Assembly (NCBI GenBank): GCA_964545075.1
Contig: CAZJFS010000232.1
Span: 1 to 5,216, forward strand
DNA: 5,216 bases
Direction: 5' to 3'
Source: DAOPXV01 sp035352535
GTDB taxonomy: Bacteria; Muiribacteriota; UBA9980
Positions 1-4,032 of this stretch are shown here, piece by piece (position 1 is the first letter of the stretch; each line of letters starts with the position of its first letter). Position numbers and translations under genes: made by a program. Under the pieces are notes generated by a model. That model ran no database searches. It had not been told where the DNA came from and saw nothing but the letters and a program-made list of their open reading frames with translations.

Positions 1-634
1 TCGTGGAGCAGTGGACGCAGTTGTTCGGGCACCCGCGCGCCGATTCGATGGAAAGGTTGTAGCATGAATCGTCCGGAAGGCGGTCATATAAAGGGACCGG
101 AAGATCGGCTATTTCTGAACAACCCAGGAGCCTCGCGGGATCGTTTTTGAAGATATCGCCGTTATCTTTATATATCAGTCCCGGTATTCGCCGCGGATCG
201 CCGTTTTTTTCTATCATTTCTATCAGCGGGACGACCGTCGTTTCACACTCGCCGTAAACGGCATAATCCACCGGAAATTCTTCGACGATCTGGTCGCCGA
301 ATAACGCGGCCTGCATTCCGCCGACGATTATGACCTGGTCGCTCCGGAACCGGCGAAGGTATTCGATCGCCCAGATCACCGGCGGCCAGGACCATGACAT
401 GCACGAGAACATTACTATATCGTATTCGAGCAATTCTTTCGCAGACCGTTCGATATCGCAGTTTAGGCTTACCCAGTCCCTTATGTCTATTTCATATCCG
501 GCTTTTTCTATTATCGCCGCCAGAAGGTAAATATTATAAGGCGTAGAATATCTGGTAAATTGATTGTTTTTGACATGAACGGGTTTCCGATCGCCGGTGT
601 TCATCACAGGGAAAGTGCAGATAACTCTACGCAT
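1..634 (-). CDS. Cobalamin-binding radical SAM enzyme, C-terminally truncated by the window edge; candidate RiPP-tailoring enzyme
   Basis: This frame opens at ATG 634-632 and stays open to the window edge, giving 211 complete codons. Residues about 30-145 look like the Rossmann-type B12-binding domain common at the N-terminus of radical SAM enzymes: TPYNIYLLAAIIEKAGYEI, then a VIIVGG strand (101-106), a DYAVYGECETT segment (123-133) and a hydrophobic helix. The radical SAM domain starts near ESARG, and CPNNCVHC gives the CxxxCxxC iron-sulfur ligands at C202, C206 and C209. The window ends two residues later, so the barrel and C-terminus are unseen. No DxHxxG motif for lower-axial histidine ligation appears, as is usual in this class. 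The family includes methyltransferases and other C-H-modifying enzymes. It lies 54 bp downstream of a Nif11 precursor gene with no terminator between, so I infer that it modifies that peptide; the reaction cannot be predicted. Confidence 0.93.
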   Translation of the reverse strand, partial: MRRVICTFPVMNTGDRKPVHVKNNQFTRYSTPYNIYLLAAIIEKAGYEIDIRDWVSLNCDIERSAKELLEYDIVMFSCMSWSWPPVIWAIEYLRRFRSDQVIIVGGMQAALFGDQIVEEFPVDYAVYGECETTVVPLIEMIEKNGDPRRIPGLIYKDNGDIFKNDPARLLGCSEIADLPVPLYDRLPDDSCYNLSIESARGCPNNCVHCST

Positions 635-641
635 TTTTAAA

Positions 642-647
642 TCCTTT
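642..647 (-). promoter_or_regulatory. Ribosome binding site of the radical SAM gene
   Basis: On the minus strand AAAGGA ends 7 nt before the ATG at 634. It supports that start, and no promoter-like element stands out in the 54-bp gap to the upstream precursor gene, so the two are probably cotranscribed. Confidence 0.7.
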
Positions 648-688
648 AATTTACATAAAAAATATATGACATTTTTGCATCCAATTTA

Positions 689-1015
689 TTAATACATGAT
701 GTGAAAGCAGTAGTTAACTGATTGATTCGCGGCCGGTTGATCTGGTTTTTGACCTGCGCCGCCAGCTACATTGACCAGGTCGTCATCACAAAGTTCCCTG
801 TTTTCCTTTGATTTATCCATAAGTTCAGCGCGAGCGGCCAGCAGCTCTTCTTTTGAAAATACGAAGCCGGCGGCTTTGCCGAATTCGACAAGCAAGTCGG
901 CCTGAACGTTTTCAGGCTTTTTCCCATTCAACTGAGCCCCCTCAGCGAATTTTTTCTGCAATTTGGCGTCAGTTTGCATAGTAATGAACATTTTTTTTAC
1001 GTTTTCTTTACTCAT
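689..1015 (-). CDS. Nif11-family RiPP precursor peptide, short core (108 aa)
   Basis: This is a ribosomal peptide precursor with a Nif11-like leader. With the start at 1015 the leader is 86 residues. It opens MSKENVKKMF, has FGKAAGFVFSKEELLAARAE in the middle, and ends DDLVNVAGG, the double-glycine-type cleavage site (GG at 763-758). The predicted core (757-692) has 22 residues, starts AGQKPDQP and ends NYCFHIMY: one Cys, one Lys, no Arg, one Ser and an aromatic C-terminus. I chose ATG 1015 over ATG 1021 because AGGAG at 1024-1028 is only 2 nt from 1021 but 8 nt from 1015, and because the shorter form aligns without gaps to the leader of the second precursor. The 1021 start would add only Met-Ser (110 aa). 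The gene has its own promoter and is followed by the radical SAM gene. With so little Ser/Thr, a lanthipeptide fate is unlikely. Confidence 0.93.
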   Translation of the reverse strand: MSKENVKKMFITMQTDAKLQKKFAEGAQLNGKKPENVQADLLVEFGKAAGFVFSKEELLAARAELMDKSKENRELCDDDLVNVAGGAGQKPDQPAANQSVNYCFHIMY

Positions 1016-1023
1016 TGACATCT

Positions 1024-1028
1024 CTCCT
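1024..1028 (-). promoter_or_regulatory. Ribosome binding site that decides the start of the short-core precursor
   Basis: Minus-strand AGGAG lies 2 nt from the ATG at 1021 and 8 nt from the ATG at 1015. Normal spacing favours 1015, which matches the start of the paralogous precursor. Confidence 0.75.
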
Positions 1029-1036
1029 TTTTTTAT

Positions 1037-1073
1037 TTAATTATGATAAATTTTTTGTAACACAATGAATTAA
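1037..1073 (-). promoter_or_regulatory. Predicted 5'-UTR stem-loop upstream of the short-core precursor
   Basis: In the minus-strand transcript TTAATT (1073-1068) can pair with AATTAA (1042-1037). The element sits just upstream of the ribosome binding site. It aligns with 2656-2688 in front of the other precursor: the loop shares a TGTGnTACAA segment and an ATCA, and the four inner base pairs of the stem differ in both arms. Taken alone this AT-only stem would be unconvincing; the paired change with its sister gives it weight. Function is unknown; mRNA stability or translational control are possible. Confidence 0.5.
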
Positions 1074-1085
1074 CTCTTTAATATA

Positions 1086-1116
1086 ATTATACGCCTGATA
1101 GTATAAAGTATCTCAA
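1086..1116 (-). promoter_or_regulatory. Predicted promoter of the short-core precursor (shared with the long-core precursor)
   Basis: On the minus strand TTGAGA (1116-1111) is followed after 19 bp by TATAAT (1091-1086), putting the transcript start near 1079, about 64 nt before the start codon. The same boxes, the same 19-bp gap and nearly the same distance to the gene occur at 2702-2732. The -10 box is a perfect consensus. The gap is longer than the usual 17 bp, so the conserved TTTTTGAGAT may instead be an activator site or belong to another sigma factor. It lies entirely in the gap after the acyltransferase gene, which ends at 1149. Confidence 0.6.
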
Positions 1117-1126
1117 AAAAATACAG

Positions 1127-1137
1127 GTTGAATCAAC
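1127..1137. repeat. 11-bp perfect palindrome GTTGAATCAAC upstream of the precursor promoter
   Basis: GTTGA and TCAAC are exact inverted copies around one base. The site lies 10 bp upstream of the TTGAGA box and 11 bp past the end of the acyltransferase gene. Its position suits a regulator site, but the arms are short and the exact sequence is not present at the other precursor promoter. Confidence 0.3.
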
Positions 1138-1148
1138 ATTGATGTCAC

Positions 1149-2069
1149 CTATAAGATTTTTTTTCTTGTAACCCGGTCATATTTTTCCACCACGTATCTT
1201 GCGAACATTTTTCTGACCATTTTAAGCATTACCTGGTTATCATATCTTACTTCGAATAAAGCGTAAGGGTATTTTTCAGCCAGATCGCTGAAGATATGGG
1301 CCCGAATGGAGCGCATAAGAAGCGCTATTCCGAGCGCGGCGCACTGAAGTTCCGGCATTATGAAAATGGAAGTATATAAAATGGTGTCTGCGCTGTAATA
1401 ATTGCATATCATCCAGCCGACGATATCATCGCATTTTCGAAGCCAGAGGCTCGTCTCCGGGGCGATGGTTTTCTCGCATGCGAACGGAGAAAGTTTATTA
1501 TCGAACCATTCCTTGTTTTCCCATTCATTTTTCAATTTTTCTTTTAATGCCGGGTCCATATCGGCCCATTTAAATGTTTCGAAATCAGCTGGCAGGTCGG
1601 TATATTCGAGCGCCCGCATTTTCGTGAAATTTTTTTCGTGTTTGCATTTGCATAAGAATAATTCCGGTTCGGCCGGGGCGAATCCGCATTTATCCAGTAA
1701 ATTGTTTATAAGCGGGACGAACGGCCGGTTATCGAAATAAAACGTATTCATGGCGCCGATCTTAGCTTCCCGGCATTTATCTTCCAAAAATTCCAGCATT
1801 TTAAACGCGTTGTTTTTGCCCCGGTGTTCTCTTTCAATGAAAAATGATAAGATTTCGGTTTGTTTCAGGGACGAAGCACCGATGCCGAGAAGAAGGCCCG
1901 CCGGCCGGCCCTCATAAAACAGTCCGACAGGGAACAAAACACCTGAAACACAAGACATCCATGCGACATACGGCTTATATCGGCCGTATGTCATGTGCTT
2001 GAAGGCTTCTCCTTCAGAATAGTCCAAAAGTCTTATTTTATATGCGTTATTTATGAGCAGATTATTCAA
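1149..2069 (-). CDS. Tandem-GNAT-domain N-acyltransferase-like protein, candidate RiPP acyltransferase (306 aa)
   Basis: The protein appears to contain two GNAT-type folds. In the first (about 10-140), LFYEGRPAGLLLG (50-62) is a strand-turn-strand, ILSFFIEREHRGKNNAFKML (73-92) corresponds to the acyl-CoA pyrophosphate-binding strand and helix, and NLLDKCGF (123-130) is the usual late GNAT segment. The second (about 150-290) shows LWLRKCDDIVGWMI (209-221), then TSIFIMPELQCAALGIALLM (233-252). The canonical [QR]xxGxG/A loop is imperfect in both copies. Start: TTG at 2069, with an in-frame stop codon immediately before it and only a weak GAAAG ribosome site; the next in-frame Met is residue 26. 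GNAT enzymes transfer acyl groups to amines, and GNAT-like maturases are known to attach fatty acyl chains to RiPP cores carrying NHLP/Nif11-type leaders (selidamides). Its place between two Nif11 precursors makes that role plausible. A self-immunity acetyltransferase is the alternative. Confidence 0.85.
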   Translation of the reverse strand: MNNLLINNAYKIRLLDYSEGEAFKHMTYGRYKPYVAWMSCVSGVLFPVGLFYEGRPAGLLLGIGASSLKQTEILSFFIEREHRGKNNAFKMLEFLEDKCREAKIGAMNTFYFDNRPFVPLINNLLDKCGFAPAEPELFLCKCKHEKNFTKMRALEYTDLPADFETFKWADMDPALKEKLKNEWENKEWFDNKLSPFACEKTIAPETSLWLRKCDDIVGWMICNYYSADTILYTSIFIMPELQCAALGIALLMRSIRAHIFSDLAEKYPYALFEVRYDNQVMLKMVRKMFARYVVEKYDRVTRKKIL

Positions 2070-2106
2070 TTATACACTTTCAGCCATTATTTTTATCGCG
2101 GGAAGA

Positions 2107-2135
2107 AGATTATCATATTTTATTCAAAGTTTCAA
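2107..2135 (-). promoter_or_regulatory. Weak candidate promoter of the acyltransferase gene
   Basis: In the 158-bp gap before the acyltransferase gene, minus-strand TTGAAA (2135-2130) is followed after 17 bp by TAATCT (2112-2107) with a TGn extension. GATAAT at 2114-2109 gives a better -10 box but only a 15-bp gap. The gap carries no copy of the precursor-type TTTTTGAGAT/TATAAT module and no convincing terminator, so readthrough from the upstream precursor is also possible. The rest of 2070-2227 is AT-rich and shows no gene. Confidence 0.3.
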
Positions 2136-2227
2136 CTGATTTTTCAAACTAATTCTTAATTGTCCATATTCATTCAGCATTTCCGGGTTCCTTCAAGTAT
2201 AACGCGAAAAAATGCGGGGTCATATTA

Positions 2228-2632
2228 CTAACATTTTGTTGTCGTTGACATGAATTTGCCGCAACCGCCATGCGGCGACATAGCTTCATTCGTGACGCTA
2301 AGAAGCGCGCACACTACTCCCAAACTACTGATACTGGTAGATATGAGCGCAAATTTTTTATATCCATCTTTAACGCCGCCGGCTACATTATCAAGATCGT
2401 CTTGCGATAGTTCCTTATTTGAGTTAGACTTATCGATAATCTCGGCGCGAGCGGCCATAAGATCGTCTTTTGAGAACGCGAAGCCGGAAGTTTTTCCGAA
2501 CTCGATGAGTTTATCGGAAAGCTTTTTTTCAGTTTCGATCTGGTGCGCCTGCATCAACCGGGCGTATTCGGCTTTTAATGCGGCGTCTTTTTCAATCTTG
2601 CCGAACATCTGTTTTACGTTATCTTTACTCAC
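2228..2632 (-). CDS. Nif11-family RiPP precursor peptide, long Cys/Ser/Thr-rich core (134 aa)
   Basis: This is a RiPP precursor with an 86-residue Nif11-like leader. It opens MSKDNVKQMF, has FGKTSGFAFSKDDLMAARAE in the middle, and ends DDLDNVAGG (GG at 2380-2375). The leader aligns without gaps to that of the other precursor with 45 of 86 identical residues by hand count. The core (2374-2231) has 48 residues: a charged start VKDGYKK, a hydrophobic Ser/Thr-rich stretch (about residues 94-113), then a Gly/Ser/Thr/Cys tail ending TTTKC. It has 3 Cys, 12 Ser/Thr, 5 Lys and no Arg. The start is GTG 2632, backed by GAGGAG 9 nt upstream. The composition would allow thioether rings, but no lanthionine synthetase is in view; acylation of Lys or a radical SAM modification fits the visible enzymes. 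It is the first gene of the minus-strand locus and has its own promoter. Confidence 0.93.
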   Translation of the reverse strand: MSKDNVKQMFGKIEKDAALKAEYARLMQAHQIETEKKLSDKLIEFGKTSGFAFSKDDLMAARAEIIDKSNSNKELSQDDLDNVAGGVKDGYKKFALISTSISSLGVVCALLSVTNEAMSPHGGCGKFMSTTTKC

Positions 2633-2641
2633 TTATGATTA

Positions 2642-2647
2642 CTCCTC
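2642..2647 (-). promoter_or_regulatory. Ribosome binding site supporting the GTG start of the long-core precursor
   Basis: Minus-strand GAGGAG ends 9 nt before GTG 2632. No ATG lies in a better position, and the resulting N-terminus matches the paralogue exactly, so the rare start is well supported. Confidence 0.75.
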
Positions 2648-2655
2648 ATTTTTTA

Positions 2656-2688
2656 TTGGCGTGATGATATTGTATCACATTTCGCCAA
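2656..2688 (-). promoter_or_regulatory. Predicted 5'-UTR stem-loop upstream of the long-core precursor
   Basis: In the minus-strand transcript TTGGCG (2688-2683) pairs perfectly with CGCCAA (2661-2656). Inside it TGAT can pair with ATCA, leaving an asymmetric 5-nt bulge and an 8-nt loop. It ends 8 nt before the GAGGAG ribosome site. It is not a terminator, because it lies between the promoter and the gene. The aligned structure at 1037-1073 keeps the pairing with different bases. Confidence 0.6.
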
Positions 2689-2701
2689 CGCGTTCTATTT
2701 A

Positions 2702-2732
2702 ATTATACGTCTGAAAATAAAAAACATCTCAA
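2702..2732 (-). promoter_or_regulatory. Predicted promoter of the long-core precursor
   Basis: Minus-strand TTGAGA (2732-2727) and TATAAT (2707-2702) stand 19 bp apart, as at the other precursor. A CAG-purine-CG segment directly before TATAAT and a T run before GAGAT are also shared. The predicted start near 2695 gives a UTR of about 63 nt. It lies back to back with the plus-strand promoter at 2767-2795. Confidence 0.6.
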
Positions 2733-2760
2733 AAATATGATCAGTTAATAAAAACAGAGC

Positions 2761-2771
2761 GTCAAGTTGAC
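2761..2771. repeat. 11-bp perfect palindrome GTCAAGTTGAC overlapping the plus-strand -35 box
   Basis: GTCAA and TTGAC are exact inverted copies around one G, and the right arm forms most of the -35 box TTGACT of the plus-strand promoter. The position suits an operator for the divergent operon, but a half-site of 5 bp can arise by chance in this AT-rich region. Confidence 0.3.
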
Positions 2772-2795
2772 TTAAAATTATTTCCGTGATATTAT
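2767..2795 (+). promoter_or_regulatory. Extended -10 promoter of the ZU5-like/pilin-like operon
   Basis: TTGACT (2767-2772), a 17-bp spacer and TATTAT (2790-2795) preceded by TGA make a near-consensus sigma-70-type promoter with an extended -10. The expected start is near 2802, about 33 nt before the first codon. Confidence 0.7.
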
Positions 2796-2822
2796 AATTT
2801 CAATCATATTAATTATAGTTTT

Positions 2823-2827
2823 GGAGG
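2823..2827 (+). promoter_or_regulatory. Ribosome binding site supporting the TTG start of the ZU5-like gene
   Basis: GGAGG ends 7 nt before TTG 2835. This strong site, and the lysine-rich signal-peptide start that follows, decide for the TTG codon. Confidence 0.8.
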
Positions 2828-2834
2828 AACCTGA

Positions 2835-3353
2835 TTGAAAAAAGTCATCGTTTGTTTAATCTCGCTAATGTTCTCATTTTCTATGGCCGGAATCGGCCTC
2901 GCCGCTGAAGGCACAATCGAAAACGTGATTAAAGTCAAAGGCGCGATAAGCGTTATGACCGCGAAAATAGGACCCGCGGGCGGCACGATAGAAGTCGAAA
3001 AAGCCTGCCCGATCAAGGGACTTCAGATCGTTATACCAAAAAACGCCTATAATACTGAAAAAACCTTTGAAATATCATATTTTGAAATTCCCGCGGGCAA
3101 ATATAAGGGAGGCGGCACGCCCTATTCTCCCCTTATTATAGTCAACAACGGCGGCGGCTACGCTAAAGGCGTGCTTTCGATTAAAATTCCCGTCAACCTG
3201 CCTGAAAACGCCTTCGCGATGGCCGGATATATCGATCCGGAGTCTTTCTCTGTCGTTGATATGCTTCCGGTGACCGAATTGAAAAAAGACCACATCACAA
3301 GCATGACGAGGAACTTCGATATGCCGTTGCTGATTACCGGCATGCAGCAGTAG
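2835..3353 (+). CDS. Secreted ZU5-like beta-sandwich protein (172 aa)
   Basis: The N-terminus is a Sec signal peptide: a KK pair, a hydrophobic core to about residue 22, and a likely cut after LAA (24). The mature protein begins with the pattern seen in ZU5-like domains: IGPAGGTIEV (45-54), GLQIVIPKNAY (62-72) and a strand pair around TFEISYFEIP (77-86). It continues with a glycine-rich turn, an IKIPV strand (116-120) and a closing segment with GYIDPESF (131-138) and an ITSMTRNFDMPLLI end. This matches the layout 'i.paGGti...gv.l.iP..A...t.i.i' found in such domains, which often act in protein contacts at the cell surface. There is no lipobox and no membrane anchor. The start is TTG 2835. It is the first gene of an operon with the pilin-like gene. 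The domain call rests on pattern resemblance, not a profile search. Confidence 0.85.
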   Translation: MKKVIVCLISLMFSFSMAGIGLAAEGTIENVIKVKGAISVMTAKIGPAGGTIEVEKACPIKGLQIVIPKNAYNTEKTFEISYFEIPAGKYKGGGTPYSPLIIVNNGGGYAKGVLSIKIPVNLPENAFAMAGYIDPESFSVVDMLPVTELKKDHITSMTRNFDMPLLITGMQQ

Positions 3354-3360
3354 AGCCATT

Positions 3361-3915
3361 TTGAAGTGTTTAAGAAATGAGCGAGCGAGTTTTCTTGTGA
3401 TTAAATTTAAAACTGCGATTATCTTTACATTGGTATTTTCATCATTCATACTTATGAGGCCGGATAATGCCATTGCCTATAGGCCCATGTTACATAAAAA
3501 AACCTGCGTTGCCAATATGAAGACAATTGAAGGCGCGATGGAACTTTATATTATGGAAAACCCTCACGTCGCGGAGGGCACATTCGAAATAGAAATACTC
3601 GTGAATAAAGGGTATCTTAAATCGAAGCCGGAATGTATGAAAGCCAATGCAATCAATAGCAAATATACGATAACTATCGCCAAAAACAATTATAGCCCTG
3701 GCGTCATTACGAGTGATGTTTCATGCCAGGTGCACGGCGATCTGAGCAAGCAGGAAGGCGAGCATAAGTATAAAGAAAGCGATCCTCCGCCTCCGCTTAT
3801 GTTTAGGATAAATAACGTAATAAGAGAAAGATCCGAATATATAATTGCGGGAATTTTCATACTGATCTTTTGGGTCGGATGGATACTCGGGCGCGGAATA
3901 TTAAGCGGCCAATAA
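3361..3915 (+). CDS. Exported protein with type IV pilin/pseudopilin-like head and C-terminal membrane anchor (184 aa or 172 aa)
   Basis: After a hydrophobic signal segment ending near NAIA (about residues 14-39), the protein has CVANMKTIEGAMELYIME (49-66), IEILVNKGYLKSKPEC (77-92) and VSCQVHG (120-126). This is the order seen in the globular part of many type IV pilin-like and type II secretion pseudopilin-like proteins ('C.aN...ieGA.elY', 'GYLK..P.C', 'C..HG'). C49, C92 and C122 could form a disulfide. The usual N-terminal prepilin motif (GFTLIE-type) is missing; instead there is a proline-rich linker (DPPPP, 141-145) and one C-terminal membrane helix (about 160-178). Start: TTG 3361 lacks a clear ribosome site. 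GTG 3397 gives a neater signal peptide (172 aa) with a weak GAG-rich sequence upstream. It follows the ZU5-like gene by 7 bp (or 43) and ends before a strong terminator. I cannot give a function. Confidence 0.85.
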   Translation: MKCLRNERASFLVIKFKTAIIFTLVFSSFILMRPDNAIAYRPMLHKKTCVANMKTIEGAMELYIMENPHVAEGTFEIEILVNKGYLKSKPECMKANAINSKYTITIAKNNYSPGVITSDVSCQVHGDLSKQEGEHKYKESDPPPPLMFRINNVIRERSEYIIAGIFILIFWVGWILGRGILSGQ

Positions 3916-3995
3916 GTAAATCATTCGTGCTTCATTTCCGTTTTGTGCGAGCGATCACATTTGCCGCGGATGGCCCGGCTATCTGATAAAAGAAC

Positions 3996-4032
3996 TCCCC
4001 GGAAATCAATCGATCTCCGGGGAATTTTTTTT
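3996..4032 (+). terminator. Intrinsic terminator between convergent genes
   Basis: TCCCCGGA (3996-4003) and TCCGGGGA (4016-4023) form a perfect 8-bp GC-rich stem, followed after one A by eight T residues (4025-4032). This ends the plus-strand operon. Read on the minus strand, the stem is followed by GTTCTTTT, so it may also terminate the metallophosphoesterase gene, whose stop codon overlaps the T run. The rest of 3916-4030 shows nothing else. Confidence 0.92.

Noticed and set aside
330..530. 66-residue plus-strand open frame
   Set aside because: It is antisense to the radical SAM gene and without a ribosome site.
1402..1740. Open frame on the plus strand
   Set aside because: It lies wholly inside the acyltransferase gene on the other strand, with no ribosome site and no recognisable domain.
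2167..2200. Possible tiny minus-strand peptide starting at an ATG after AAGGAA in the gap before the acyltransferase gene
   Set aside because: It would be under 20 residues with no recognisable motif; the ribosome-like sequence is probably coincidental.
2656..2688. Hairpin considered as a terminator
   Set aside because: It lies between promoter and ribosome site of the long-core precursor and is not followed by a T run in the transcribed direction.
2250..2702. 150-residue plus-strand open frame
   Set aside because: It is antisense to the long-core precursor and its promoter; the Nif11 leader on the minus strand is unmistakable.
3075..3473. 132-residue minus-strand open frame
   Set aside because: It is antisense to the signal-peptide-bearing ZU5-like gene and the start of the pilin-like gene, and shows no family features.
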